From: Rarobacter faecitabidus
GTDB lineage: Bacteria; Actinomycetota; Actinomycetes; Actinomycetales; Cellulomonadaceae
Assembly (NCBI RefSeq): GCF_006716265.1
Contig: NZ_VFOS01000001.1
Coordinates: 1,770,325 to 1,834,324, forward strand
DNA: 64,000 nt
Direction of reading: 5' to 3'
The stretch's first letter is position 1, and each line of letters opens with the position of its first letter. Below are positions 1 through 9,611 of the stretch, piece by piece. Both the position numbers and the translations under genes were made by a program. The notes under the pieces were generated by a model that had not been told where the DNA came from, did no database searches, and was given only the letters and a program-made list of their open reading frames with translations.

Positions 1-2444
1 GGGTCAGGGCCGTCATTGGTCACGGCCTGCCAATCGCTTGGATGCAGAGTTTCGGAGCGGCCAGCCGCATTCAAACGCAGGGCACGACGTCGATTCAATC
101 CAACAACAACGGCACGCTGATACTCTCCGTGAACGGCCGGTCATACATCGCCTGGGCACCGGACGGGGCGCAGTGGACGCAGAACAGCGCGAATGTCTTC
201 ACGTCGAGCGCTGGATGGTACGCCGTGGCGCTCGTGCCAAACGGCGCAAACGCGTCAACGATCGCCGCGAACTGGCGTCAGTTCGCGTATTCGCCGGTCA
301 CCACGGCGACAGTCAGCTACACCTACCAGCAGGCCAGCGGAAAACTTCAGGCGCGCTATGAGATCGGCGTCACGCGCAAGGCGGGCAGCGGCTCCACGAC
401 GAGCACTGTCATGGCGCTGTACCCGCATCAAGAGCAGTACCGCACCGATGGGCAGGCTCCCCTGGGCTCAACGTATACCTCACCGCGCGGCAGCATGCCG
501 GTGCTGCAGAACGTGCCGGGGTTCACCACGACTACGCCGTTCTACGGCGTGCTGACCGAGATCCCCGGCATCTCTGTGGCACCCGGCGGCGCGAACCACG
601 CCAAACTGATGCAGTATCTCGACGCCGCCGAGAATGACCCGCTCAACGTCCAGCAGATGACGAACAACGGCAACGCTACGTATTGGACCGGCAAGGCAAT
701 AGGACGGGCCGCCCGCATCGCCGAGGTCGCCGACCAGGTGGGCGACACCACGGCTCGGGACAAGGCCCTCACGAAAATCCGCGAGCAATTGACGGATTGG
801 TTCACCGCAACATCGGGCAAGACGAGCAAGGTCTTCGCCTACTCCGAGAAATATGGCACGCTGCTCGGCTACCCCGCCGGGCCAGGCGGAACGGACCAGT
901 ACGGCACGCTTACGCGGATGAACGACCATCATTTCCACTACGCGTACTACGTTGCGGCCGCGGCGACGCTGGCGCGATACGACGCTCAGTGGGCCGCGAG
1001 CTATGGCGGCATGGTAGACATGCTCATCCGCGATGTAGCGTCGCCGGACCGGGGCGATGCCATGTTCCCGTACCTGCGGACGTTCGATGTCTACGCCGGT
1101 CACTCCTGGGCATCGGGGGACGGCGGATTCTCCAAGGGGAACAATCAGGAATCATCCGCCGAGGCGATGAACCTCGCGCAAGCGATGGTGCAGTGGGGCG
1201 AAGTGCGGGGCAACACGCAAATCCGCGACACCGGCATCTACTTGTACACCACCGAAGCCGCCGCTATCGCGCGGTACTGGTTCAATTCGCGGGACGACTT
1301 CCCGTCGGCTAAGTTCAACCGAAACTACGCCTCGATGGTCTGGGCATCGGGCGCCCACTACTCGCTGTGGTTCGGCGGCCCGGGCGACCATCAGTACTTC
1401 TACGGGATCAACATGCTCCCCGTAACGGGTGGGTCGCTCTATCTGGGCTACGAGCCGGCGATCGTCCAGCGCACCTACAACGAGTACATGGGACGTACCG
1501 GCAATGCCGAGCCGCCGTGGTGGCACGACATTCTGTACTCGTACCTGGCGCTCGCCAACCCGGACTTGGCGCTCGCCAAGTTCGCCACCGCGGACGGAAA
1601 TGGCACCTTCGGGGAGGAGCAGGGCGATTCCCACGCCCACAGCTATCACTGGGTGACGTCCCTCGCGGCGCTCGGGCAGGTCGACACTACCGCCCACGCC
1701 AACTACCCGCTCGCTACGACGTTCAGCAAGAACGGCCAGCGGTCCTACGTAGTCACGAACGCCTCAAACAAAGCGATCACCGTCACGTTCCGGGACGATT
1801 CCGGTTCCGTGCTCGCGACCGTTACCGCGCCGAAGGGCCAAGTCACCACCCGCCGACCGGACGGATCGACCGTCTCGCTCGGCGACGGAGGCTCCGGCGG
1901 AGCGGGCATCGAGATCCCTGGGACGCCAACCGACCCGACCGACCCGACCGACCCGACCGACCCGACCGACCCCGGGGGGCCGACCGATCCGACCGATCCG
2001 ACCGACCCCACTGATCCGACCGACCCCACTGATCCGACCGATCCGGGCGGACCGACTAATCCCGGTGGCAATAACGGCACTGGCGGAACCCCCGGCACGC
2101 CGGGAAGCGCCCCCGCAAAGGTGATCAAACGCAAGGCGAAACTCGTCAGCGCCAAGAACGCCAAGAAGCCCAAGGTCAAGAAGTTGAAAGTCCACAAGGC
2201 CTTCAAGGTCAAGGTCGTGCTGAGCGCACCCGGCAAGGCAAAGGTGACGGGCACCGTCCGGCTCACTGTCGGTAAGCGAGTCCTCGGCAAGGCGAAAGTA
2301 CGCCACAAGGGAGGCAGGTACGTGGCGACCGTGAGCGTCAAGACGGCGAAGAACCGCAATGTGGGAAAGATCAGGGTCAGTTACCTCGGTTCGACTGCGC
2401 TGGTCAAGGCGACCTACAACACAAAGTTGCGAGTAGTGCGCTAG
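1..2444 (+). CDS. Secreted GH81 endo-beta-1,3-glucanase, copy 1 (5' end outside window)
   Basis: This gene hydrolyses internal beta-1,3-glucan bonds (laminarin, callose, fungal wall glucan) outside the cell. The frame is open from base 3, before the first in-frame Met at 42, and the residues there (GHGLPIAW) fit the middle of a GH81 N-terminal domain, so signal peptide and start lie upstream of the window. The GH81 core motif NDHHFHYAYY is encoded near 919-950 and the acidic motif NNQESSAEA near 1140-1168; the family's catalytic Asp and Glu lie in these two. A Pro-Thr-Asp repeat linker (1926-2067) leads to a lysine-rich beta-sandwich of about 100 residues with no LPXTG anchor. A second GH81 gene follows 13 bases downstream. 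The family call is firm; the exact substrate is inferred. Confidence 0.93.
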   Translation, partial: VRAVIGHGLPIAWMQSFGAASRIQTQGTTSIQSNNNGTLILSVNGRSYIAWAPDGAQWTQNSANVFTSSAGWYAVALVPNGANASTIAANWRQFAYSPVTTATVSYTYQQASGKLQARYEIGVTRKAGSGSTTSTVMALYPHQEQYRTDGQAPLGSTYTSPRGSMPVLQNVPGFTTTTPFYGVLTEIPGISVAPGGANHAKLMQYLDAAENDPLNVQQMTNNGNATYWTGKAIGRAARIAEVADQVGDTTARDKALTKIREQLTDWFTATSGKTSKVFAYSEKYGTLLGYPAGPGGTDQYGTLTRMNDHHFHYAYYVAAAATLARYDAQWAASYGGMVDMLIRDVASPDRGDAMFPYLRTFDVYAGHSWASGDGGFSKGNNQESSAEAMNLAQAMVQWGEVRGNTQIRDTGIYLYTTEAAAIARYWFNSRDDFPSAKFNRNYASMVWASGAHYSLWFGGPGDHQYFYGINMLPVTGGSLYLGYEPAIVQRTYNEYMGRTGNAEPPWWHDILYSYLALANPDLALAKFATADGNGTFGEEQGDSHAHSYHWVTSLAALGQVDTTAHANYPLATTFSKNGQRSYVVTNASNKAITVTFRDDSGSVLATVTAPKGQVTTRRPDGSTVSLGDGGSGGAGIEIPGTPTDPTDPTDPTDPTDPGGPTDPTDPTDPTDPTDPTDPTDPGGPTNPGGNNGTGGTPGTPGSAPAKVIKRKAKLVSAKNAKKPKVKKLKVHKAFKVKVVLSAPGKAKVTGTVRLTVGKRVLGKAKVRHKGGRYVATVSVKTAKNRNVGKIRVSYLGSTALVKATYNTKLRVVR
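1926..2067 (+). repeat. PTD tandem repeat (9-nt unit) encoding linker
   Basis: A run of near-identical 9-base units (ccgaccgac and variants) encodes Pro-Thr-Asp triplets, interrupted by two PGG steps. It joins the catalytic part of the first GH81 protein to its C-terminal domain. Such arrays are flexible, possibly glycosylated linkers and tend to vary in copy number between strains. Confidence 0.9.
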
Positions 2445-2457
2445 GAAGGCGGCTCCG

Positions 2458-5400
2458 GTGATTCGGAAACCCAAACTCGCAGCCGTCGCAGCGGCGCTCG
2501 CGTTGCTCCTCTCCTCGGCGGTGGCAGCACCTCCCATGGTTGCGGCCGCCGTCGAGAGTCCGGGCGGATCCGGCTCGTACACGACTGACAACGTCGGAGC
2601 GGTTCCCGGCGGGGCCTGCGGTCAGCAGAACCTGCGTGCGTACCTGACTTCGGATGCGCCGAACAAGCCAGTGCCCACCAATGACTGGTGGACGTCGCTC
2701 GTTTTCAAGTTCTCGGATGCGAGCGGCACTCAGCAGTGCGCGCAGAACCTGGCTCTCACCGCGTTGCCGACCCAGGTCAGCGTCGAGGACGGCAAGAAGG
2801 CCTCGCAGTACGACGGCGATTCAGCTACGCCCGGCGTGCACATTTCGTACCATCCGGGTGCAACGCTCGCGCCCGTCGCCGGCAAAGGCTCGCAAGACCA
2901 GAGCTTCCACCAGTACATGCGCAAGGACATCGTGATCGCCCAAGTGGCCGGGCTCGGCCAGACCGACGTGAAGGTGTCGAATTGGAGCGACTGGACCGTC
3001 TCGACCCGGCAAACGGACGGTACCCGCACGCTGGACGCGACCTTCGGCCAGGGATTGCCGTTCACGTGGCTCAAAGCGACCGGCGGCAACGCAAAGATCA
3101 CGCTCAACGCGTGGACGGACGTGGACTTCATCGTCAATGGCTCTGTGCAGCCCGCTCCGTCCGCATCGTCGATCGTCGTGATCGGTTCCGGTCCCACGAA
3201 TAGCAACGGGCAGATCACCGATCGCCGCTACTACGCCGCCTATTCACCGCCCGGAGCTACCTGGACCAAGTCGAGCGAGAGCGGTCACTGGAACGACCTC
3301 GTAGCCAGCGCGGGCGGCAATTTCGCCATCGCCGCGCTGCCCGTCGATAGTTCCACTCCCGCGGCGGATATCTGGTCGCTCGCGCAGAGTTATGCGCCGT
3401 ACGCACACTCACCGGTCACCGACACCAAGGCGAATTACGTCTACGACCAGGCCACGGGGAAGGTCCGAGTGACCTACCAGATCACCGCAAACCCCATTTC
3501 CGGATCGGGCGGCACTGCCGGAACCGTGGTGTCCCTGCTCCCCCACCAGTGGCGTAAGTTTGTGGCGGCGGAGCCCTCGTCCTCAAACACCTTTGTCGCC
3601 CGGACGTACGCCTCCCCGCGCGGTGTCATGAAGACGCTCGTGGGGGCCACGAGCTTCACGACCGAGGACGAGTTCCACGGCGTGCTGACCGAGGTGCCGG
3701 GCGTCGCGACTGCGGTACCGGGATCGGCCGAGCGCAGCAGACTCGAGACCGAACTCGCCACCTATCTGACGGGAACATCCCTCGCCGACGCGCTGCGCAC
3801 CCAGAACACGCCCACCTACGGTGTGGGCAAGGCACTGGGACGGACGGCGCGAATCGCGGAGATCGCCGATCAGTTGGGTCGACCCGATGTGCGGGATAAG
3901 GCGCTCGGGGACATTCGCGACACCCTGACCGACTGGTTCACCGCGACCTCCGGCAAGTCCAGGCAGGTCTTCCGGTATTCCTCGGCGTGGTCGTCCCTGA
4001 TCGGCTACCCGGCAGACTTCTTCTCCGACACCGAACTCAACGACCACCACTTCCACTACGGGTACTACGTGGTGGCGGCGGCGACCCTCGCCCGGTTCGA
4101 TCCGGCCTGGGCCGATTCTTATGGGCCGATGGTCGAGATGCTGATCCGCGACGTCAACTCACCCGATAGGGGTGACGCGATGTTCCCCTACCTGCGCTAC
4201 TTCAATGCGTACTCGGGGCACGACTACGCGGCCGGTCCCGCACCCTACGACGGTGGCAACAATCAGGAATCGAGCTCGGAGGCCATGAACGCCGCCTACG
4301 GCATGATCATGTGGGGCGAAGCCACCGGCAATAAGGCGATCCGCGACGCAGGCGTATACATCTACACGACCCAGGCCGCGGCCATCAACGACTACTGGTT
4401 CAACGACAACGGCGAGGCGCTGCCCGCCGGGTACACCTCGCCGATCGTGCCGGTCATCTGGACCAATGGCGGAACGGGCGGGCTCTTCTTCGGCAACGGC
4501 GAGCGGGCATACAAGTTCGGGATAAACACGCTACCCGTCACAGGCGGCTTCCTGTACCTCACCGCGGGCGCGGCCCAGCGCAACTACGATGCCCTGCAGG
4601 CTGCGCCGCGACTCGGCGGTGAGAATGCGAACGAGTGGCGGGACATCCACCTCAGCGCGCTCGCGCTCGCGGACGGTCCCGCGGCCCTGGCCGGACTGAA
4701 TCAGCTCGGCAACTACTCGGTGCCCGCGAGCGGCGGGCTGCCCTATACGAACGAGCACGGCGAGACCAAGGCGCATACGTATCACTGGATCGCGAACCTG
4801 GCCGCGCTCGGCCGGGTGGACCGGTCCCTGACGGCGAATTATCCGGGCGCGGTAGCGTTCACGAGGAACGGCGCCAAATCCTACGTAGTCACCAACGTGT
4901 CCGGTGCCGACCTGACTGTGACCTTCTCCGACTGCACACGGGTGATTGCGCCGCGCGGCAAGGTGACGGTAACCGGGCCGAGCGCTGCGACCCTGGGCAG
5001 CGCCCCGGGAGGCCGCGGCCTCAGCGTGCCCATTCCGGGCTGGCCCGCCTGCGTTGCCGACCCCGATCCCGAGGAACCTGTGGATCCCGGGAATCCGGTC
5101 GATCCGGCTCACCCCATGGACCCGGAAACACCAATCGCGCCGGTCACGCGGCCCGCACCGCCCCTGACGAGGACACCTGGCCCGGGTGCGAAGACGAGCA
5201 CCCTGAAGATCACGAGGGTGACGGTGACCAAAGGTCGCTATCGCAAGTCCAAGAAGGCGATCCGAGTTCGCAAGGCGGCACGCGTCACCATCAAATTCGC
5301 TACCAGCGCGGATTTCAAGCCGAACGCGAAGGTCTCCCTCGTAATCGGCAAGACGATCGGACGGGCGAAACTCGTTCGGAAGTCTGCTCGGACCTGGGTC

Positions 5401-5517
5401 GCACACGTCAAAGTGAAGGCCAAGGTCAACACCAAGCGCGGCAAAGTCACCATCCGCTATGGCAAGGCGGGCAAGAAGCCATCCATCGCGAACCGGAAGC
5501 TCTTGCGAATCCGCTGA
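2458..5517 (+). CDS. Secreted GH81 endo-beta-1,3-glucanase, copy 2
   Basis: This 1019-residue extracellular endo-beta-1,3-glucanase is complete. It starts at GTG 2458 with an AGGAAGG ribosome site about ten bases upstream. Residues 1-30 form a Sec signal peptide (basic start, Ala/Leu-rich core). The GH81 region spans roughly residues 40-830 and shows NDHHFHYGYY (near 4038-4067) and NNQESSSEA (near 4258-4285), carrying the acidic catalytic residues known for the family. A Pro/Asp-rich linker and a basic C-terminal domain of about 110 residues follow. It is a diverged tandem paralogue of the upstream gene and probably shares its transcript. Wall or glucan binding by the basic tail is inferred. 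Confidence 0.95.
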   Translation: MIRKPKLAAVAAALALLLSSAVAAPPMVAAAVESPGGSGSYTTDNVGAVPGGACGQQNLRAYLTSDAPNKPVPTNDWWTSLVFKFSDASGTQQCAQNLALTALPTQVSVEDGKKASQYDGDSATPGVHISYHPGATLAPVAGKGSQDQSFHQYMRKDIVIAQVAGLGQTDVKVSNWSDWTVSTRQTDGTRTLDATFGQGLPFTWLKATGGNAKITLNAWTDVDFIVNGSVQPAPSASSIVVIGSGPTNSNGQITDRRYYAAYSPPGATWTKSSESGHWNDLVASAGGNFAIAALPVDSSTPAADIWSLAQSYAPYAHSPVTDTKANYVYDQATGKVRVTYQITANPISGSGGTAGTVVSLLPHQWRKFVAAEPSSSNTFVARTYASPRGVMKTLVGATSFTTEDEFHGVLTEVPGVATAVPGSAERSRLETELATYLTGTSLADALRTQNTPTYGVGKALGRTARIAEIADQLGRPDVRDKALGDIRDTLTDWFTATSGKSRQVFRYSSAWSSLIGYPADFFSDTELNDHHFHYGYYVVAAATLARFDPAWADSYGPMVEMLIRDVNSPDRGDAMFPYLRYFNAYSGHDYAAGPAPYDGGNNQESSSEAMNAAYGMIMWGEATGNKAIRDAGVYIYTTQAAAINDYWFNDNGEALPAGYTSPIVPVIWTNGGTGGLFFGNGERAYKFGINTLPVTGGFLYLTAGAAQRNYDALQAAPRLGGENANEWRDIHLSALALADGPAALAGLNQLGNYSVPASGGLPYTNEHGETKAHTYHWIANLAALGRVDRSLTANYPGAVAFTRNGAKSYVVTNVSGADLTVTFSDCTRVIAPRGKVTVTGPSAATLGSAPGGRGLSVPIPGWPACVADPDPEEPVDPGNPVDPAHPMDPETPIAPVTRPAPPLTRTPGPGAKTSTLKITRVTVTKGRYRKSKKAIRVRKAARVTIKFATSADFKPNAKVSLVIGKTIGRAKLVRKSARTWVAHVKVKAKVNTKRGKVTIRYGKAGKKPSIANRKLLRIR

Positions 5518-5734
5518 CTCCGGTGCAAATCGGACAGCCAATTTACTTCTTGAACACTGAACAAGGGCTGAACCATGTCCCTATCGCCAAGGGTCGTCAC
5601 CTTGTGTACGCTGAGTCCGTTGACAACGCTGTCTGCTGGTGGGGCCAGTTGCCCCGCTAAAGTCGGCCGATCTCCCTCGCACCTCTCGTGTACTGAGATC
5701 GGGTCGGCACGATCTCGATGAGGAGAACGACATA

Positions 5735-7831
5735 GTGAAGATCAAGAGACTGCTCGCATCGGCCGGCGCGCTTGCCATCGCCGCCACTGGGATGGCTTTG
5801 ACGGCGCCGGCCGCCACTGCAGCCCTCGACAAAGTGCCGTTCACGATAACGAACAATTCCGGAATCGGAGATGCGGCACTGTATGTGGGCATCATGGGGC
5901 GCAATCCGGCGAACGGACGAGACGCGTACTTGGTCAAGGATGGTTCGACTTGGCGACTCCAAGACATCCCAAGCGCTCCGGCATATCCCAACCCGCCGCA
6001 GAACCTCAATGGCGTGATGTTCGCGGGGCCAGCCGTGGGACAGTCGATAACGGTGCAGACACCGCACATCGATTCGGGTCGCCTCTACTACTCTTGGGGT
6101 CAGCCGCTGCAGTTCATGTACGTCAACAATGACCTTCGCCAGGACAAACTGGTGTACCCAGACCACAACACCGAGCCGAACAAGTCGATTCTGCACGGTA
6201 GCGCCGAATACACCTACGACGCGAACAATGTGCTGTGGTACAACTCGACGCAGGTCGACTTCTTCGGCCCGCCCGCCCAAGTGGGCATCGCGGACGGAAG
6301 CGGAAACATCAAGTCGACCGGGCGCCTGACCACCGACGGGTTCGGCTATGTGCAGACGGAACTTGCGAAGCATGGTGAATGGGCGAAACTCATCGAGAAG
6401 GGCCCGTACAACAATGTGACGCGCGTGCTCAATCCGAGCCACAAACTCGGCAAGGATGGATTCAACGCGGGGAGCATTCAGCAGTACATCGACCAGGTTT
6501 GGACGAAGTACAAGGGCACGGACATGCACATACGTCCGATTAGCGACAACCCCAACATCGTCTTCACCGGCAGAGTGGGGAGCGACAATGTCTTCCGGTT
6601 CACCGCTACTGGCTACTCGCAGGTTGCAATCAACAAGCCAACTCCGTGGGAGGCGCTCGCCTGCGCAGGGCCGTTTACCGGGGGCGGGCACGAGGGCTGG
6701 GTTGCCCGCACGCTCTGCGCTGGCCTCAATCGATCCAATATGCTGACCTACACGGATCAGCCGACCACCAATGACAAGTTTTACGCCGACTCCCAGTGGA
6801 CGAACTGGTACGTCAAGATTGTGCATGAGGCGATGGCCACGGGGCACGCTTACGCGTTTGCCTTCGATGACGTCGGTGGATACGAATCGCTGACCGCAAT
6901 CGGCAACCCGTCTCACGCGTATCTGCAACTCGATCCGTTCAGTGGCTCCGCGAACCCCATTGGTCAGGAGCACGGCACCAACCCCGGCGGGGGCGACACC
7001 GGCGGCGGTGACACTGGCGGAGGCGACACCGGCGGAGGCGACACCGGCGGAAGCGACACCGGCGGCGGCACCGGCGGCGGCACCGGCGGCGGCACCGGCG
7101 GCGGCACCGGCGGCGGTGACACTGGCGGAGGCGACACCGGCGGCGGCACCAAACCTGGCGGGGGCGACACCGGCGGCGGGACGAACCCTGGCGGGGGCGA
7201 CAACCCAGGTGGAAGCGGCAACGGTGGCACACACACGGATACTGGTGTCGGAACCGACGGAAAGACCAACCCGCAGGGAACGGTAACCATCGGTACTACT
7301 CTCGCGGCAGCGATCAACGTCGCAAACGCCCCGAAGCAGCAGGGCGGCTGGTTCCGCGACTCGGTTCTGCTCTCGGTCAGCGCAGAAGCCCCCGCCTCGA
7401 CGCGTCCCGTCGTTCAGATTCGCGTGAACTCGGGCAAGTGGCAGACGTACACCGGGCGGATTCTAGTTGTGGCCAACGGCAAGACTACGGTCCGCGCCCG
7501 GGTCGTCGCCGGTAAAGCCACATCGCCCTCGGACACGCGAACTTTGAAGGTGGACCGCAAGGCGCCAACCAAGCTGAAGGCGAAGGTCAAGAAGGTTCGC
7601 GGGAAGACAGTGATCAAACTCAGCGCGAAGGATGCCGAATCGAAGATCGCCAAGATCCAGTACCGCATCAACGGCAAGGGCAAGTGGAAGACTTACAAGT
7701 CCGCCGGCATCAAGGTGAAGGCGAAGATCAAGAAGGTCACCTTCCGCGCCATCGACAAGGCGGGAAATAAGTCGCACGATCGGACGACCGGACGAACCTC
7801 CGGCAAACGCCAGTGGTCTCCAGCTCGCTGA
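5735..7831 (+). CDS. Secreted GH64 beta-1,3-glucanase with Gly/Asp-rich linker
   Basis: The product belongs to glycoside hydrolase family 64 (thaumatin-like fold; known members release laminaripentaose from beta-1,3-glucan). I chose GTG 5735 because a GAGGAG site lies about nine bases upstream and a clean signal peptide follows (KIKRLLASAGALAIAATG, cleavage near ATAALD). An in-frame Met at 5639 would add 32 non-signal residues. The catalytic domain covers roughly residues 35-400. A GGGDT/GGGT linker follows, then a lysine-rich C-terminal module with the motif DKAGNKS, resembling Ig-like or chitobiase-type modules. It completes a three-gene beta-1,3-glucanase set with the two GH81 genes. There is no anchor motif. 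Confidence 0.93.
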   Translation: MKIKRLLASAGALAIAATGMALTAPAATAALDKVPFTITNNSGIGDAALYVGIMGRNPANGRDAYLVKDGSTWRLQDIPSAPAYPNPPQNLNGVMFAGPAVGQSITVQTPHIDSGRLYYSWGQPLQFMYVNNDLRQDKLVYPDHNTEPNKSILHGSAEYTYDANNVLWYNSTQVDFFGPPAQVGIADGSGNIKSTGRLTTDGFGYVQTELAKHGEWAKLIEKGPYNNVTRVLNPSHKLGKDGFNAGSIQQYIDQVWTKYKGTDMHIRPISDNPNIVFTGRVGSDNVFRFTATGYSQVAINKPTPWEALACAGPFTGGGHEGWVARTLCAGLNRSNMLTYTDQPTTNDKFYADSQWTNWYVKIVHEAMATGHAYAFAFDDVGGYESLTAIGNPSHAYLQLDPFSGSANPIGQEHGTNPGGGDTGGGDTGGGDTGGGDTGGSDTGGGTGGGTGGGTGGGTGGGDTGGGDTGGGTKPGGGDTGGGTNPGGGDNPGGSGNGGTHTDTGVGTDGKTNPQGTVTIGTTLAAAINVANAPKQQGGWFRDSVLLSVSAEAPASTRPVVQIRVNSGKWQTYTGRILVVANGKTTVRARVVAGKATSPSDTRTLKVDRKAPTKLKAKVKKVRGKTVIKLSAKDAESKIAKIQYRINGKGKWKTYKSAGIKVKAKIKKVTFRAIDKAGNKSHDRTTGRTSGKRQWSPAR
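6985..7227 (+). repeat. GGGDT/GGGT tandem repeat linker
   Basis: Tandem 15-base (GGGDT) and 12-base (GGGT) units encode a glycine-rich linker in the GH64 enzyme. The complementary strand gives long Pro/Ser-rich open frames that are artefacts of the repeat. Copy number is likely to vary. Confidence 0.9.
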
Positions 7832-7852
7832 GATCTATGTAGCGACAGACAA

Positions 7853-7886
7853 GGCGGGTGGGCGGCATTCATGCCGCCCACCCGCC
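7853..7886. terminator. Bidirectional terminator between GH64 gene and tsaD
   Basis: A perfect inverted repeat with arms at 7853-7866 and 7873-7886 lies between convergent genes. The outer bases 7848-7851 and 7888-7891 extend the stem with one mismatch. No T-tract follows on either strand, as is common in high-GC actinobacteria. Confidence 0.75.
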
Positions 7887-7980
7887 CTGTCATGTACCCG
7901 CAAAACGCGCGTGGCCGAATCAGGGCCCGAAGGAACGTTCCCGTTTCGCGCCATGGTTCGGACGGGGTTCCGGCAACGTC

Positions 7981-9024
7981 CTAGACGTGCGTTATCTCGA
8001 GCGGCATCGACGAGTCGACGCCGAAGTCGAGCGTCGAAGGCGCCACTCCGGCCTTGACCATCGACATTCCCAGGGCGGCGATCATCGAGCCGTTGTCGGT
8101 GCAGTACCTGATGGGCGGGATGCGCAGTTCGATACCCGCTTCGGCACACCGTTGCGCGGCCTTGTCGCGCAACTGGGAGTTCGCGGAGAAGCCTCCCCCG
8201 ATCACAACCGTGTTCACGCCGTTTCGGTGGGCGGCCGCGATAACCTTGGCGGTGAGCACGTCGGCGACGGATTCGGCGAACGAGGCGGCCACGTCCGCGA
8301 CCGGCACTTCGCGGCCCTCGGCCTCGCACGCCTCAACCCAGCGAGCCACTGCCGTCTTTAGGCCCGAGAAGGAGAAGTCATAGGCGTGCTTGTCCTGATC
8401 CTTGGCGGCCGTCAGCCCGCGAGGAAAGCGGATCGCCTGCGGATCGCCCGCGCGTGCGAGCCGGTCAATGTGCGGCCCCCCCGGATAAGGCAGGCCGAGC
8501 AGTCGGCCGACCTTGTCGAAGGCCTCCCCCGCCGCGTCATCGAGGGTCGAACCCAACTCGTGTACACCGGTGGCTATGTCGTCGACCAGCAGCATCGACG
8601 AGTGACCACCCGAGACGACCAGTGCGAGAAATCGGTCGGGGAAGTCGCCGTGCACCAACTGATCCACTGCCGCGTGGCCAATGACGTGGTTGACCCCGTA
8701 CAGCGGCTTACCCGTGGCGATAGCGAGTGCCTTGGCTGCGGACACGCCAACAGTGAGGGGACCCACCAGTCCCGGTCCCGCAGTCACCGCGATGGCATCG
8801 AGCGCGCTGAGATCGACGTCGGCTGTCTCCAGCGCCCGCGACAGCGTTGGAATCATCGCCTCCAGGTGCGCACGCGACGCGATCTCGGGGATGATTCCGC
8901 CGAAGCGCGCATGCTCGTCAACGGAACTTGCCACGGCATCGACCAGGAGTTCATGACCGCGAGTTATCGCGACACCCGTTTCGTCGCACGACGATTCGAT
9001 ACCAAGGACAAGGGGTTCGCTCAC
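7981..9024 (-). CDS. tsaD: tRNA N6-adenosine threonylcarbamoyltransferase TsaD
   Basis: TsaD transfers the threonylcarbamoyl group to A37 of ANN-decoding tRNAs with TsaB and TsaE. The 347-residue protein has the Kae1/ASKHA pattern: [11 protein letters not shown] at the N-terminus, the metal-binding VNHVIGHAA motif near residue 115, and VVSGGHSS. It starts at GTG 9024, with a TAGGCT element seven bases before it, so the transcript may be nearly leaderless. rimI lies 88 bases upstream; tsaB and tsaE are two and three genes upstream. Length and motifs are typical. Confidence 0.97.
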   Translation of the reverse strand: MSEPLVLGIESSCDETGVAITRGHELLVDAVASSVDEHARFGGIIPEIASRAHLEAMIPTLSRALETADVDLSALDAIAVTAGPGLVGPLTVGVSAAKALAIATGKPLYGVNHVIGHAAVDQLVHGDFPDRFLALVVSGGHSSMLLVDDIATGVHELGSTLDDAAGEAFDKVGRLLGLPYPGGPHIDRLARAGDPQAIRFPRGLTAAKDQDKHAYDFSFSGLKTAVARWVEACEAEGREVPVADVAASFAESVADVLTAKVIAAAHRNGVNTVVIGGGFSANSQLRDKAAQRCAEAGIELRIPPIRYCTDNGSMIAALGMSMVKAGVAPSTLDFGVDSSMPLEITHV

Positions 9025-9031
9025 TCGGACA

Positions 9032-9037
9032 AGCCTA
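9032..9037 (-). promoter_or_regulatory. Candidate -10 of a leaderless tsaD promoter
   Basis: TAGGCT on the minus strand ends seven bases before the tsaD GTG. A TANNNT element at this distance would put transcription start within a base of the start codon. No good -35 is visible. Confidence 0.45.
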
Positions 9038-9112
9038 CTAGCCGCAGTACCGATCTGGACAAGTTCAAGCGTGGGCGCGCGCGAAGAACGTCCGACCGCG
9101 TTCCGCCGTGAC

Positions 9113-9607
9113 CTACGGTGCCAGGTCGAGCCTCATCGTGTACGCATCGACATCACCGGGCTGGTAGTACCGCTTGCGGAGTCCTAACTGCTCGAAGCCG
9201 TAACTCGCGTAGAGATGCAGCGCTGCCTCGTTGTGAACCGCGACCTCAAGGAGGACGGCGCTCGCGCCGACCTCGCGCGAGCGTGCGATAAGCGCCTCAA
9301 TAAGTCGTCGCCCGGCTCCGCGACCCTGGTGATGCGGGTCAACGCCCACGGTCATGATCTGGGTCACCTCGCCGTCGAACCACAGCCCGGCATATCCCAC
9401 AACGGGCTCGGGGCCGATGGAGGCGAGGTCGCGATAGGTGGCGACGATGTACCAGCGCCCCGGCCCGCCCAGTTCCTCGGCAAGCATCCCGTAACTCCAG
9501 GCTTGGTTGCCGAACAGCGTGACTTCCAGGGCAATCGCCCTATCGAGATCGCTCGCCCGCATGGCGCGCAGGCTGTACTTGCCGCTCGGATTGGGTTGGT
9601 TCACCAT
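9113..9607 (-). CDS. rimI: Ribosomal protein S18-alanine N-acetyltransferase RimI
   Basis: This is a 164-residue GNAT-fold acetyltransferase. In known members RimI acetylates the N-terminal alanine of ribosomal protein S18. The acetyl-CoA loop is visible as [18 protein letters not shown] (Q/RxxGxG/A), followed by the strand-helix region [22 protein letters not shown]. The ATG at 9607 is chosen because it lies four bases after the tsaB stop; the longer upstream frame only shadows tsaB. It sits between tsaB and tsaD, an arrangement common in actinobacteria. Confidence 0.93.
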   Translation of the reverse strand: MVNQPNPSGKYSLRAMRASDLDRAIALEVTLFGNQAWSYGMLAEELGGPGRWYIVATYRDLASIGPEPVVGYAGLWFDGEVTQIMTVGVDPHHQGRGAGRRLIEALIARSREVGASAVLLEVAVHNEAALHLYASYGFEQLGLRKRYYQPGDVDAYTMRLDLAP

Positions 9608-9611
9608 CGGC

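Noticed and set aside
1926..2067. Possible CRISPR-like array in the PTD repeat
   Set aside because: The unit is 9 bases with no spacers, in frame with the enzyme linker; no cas genes are present.
5620..5625. Perfect TTGACA upstream of the GH64 gene
   Set aside because: No -10-like hexamer occurs 15-19 bases downstream; the nearest TAAAGT is over 30 bases away, so I do not call a promoter.
6939..7317. Pro-, Arg/Cys- and Ala-rich open frames in the GH64 linker
   Set aside because: They are alternative readings of the GGGDT/GGGT repeat, not genes.
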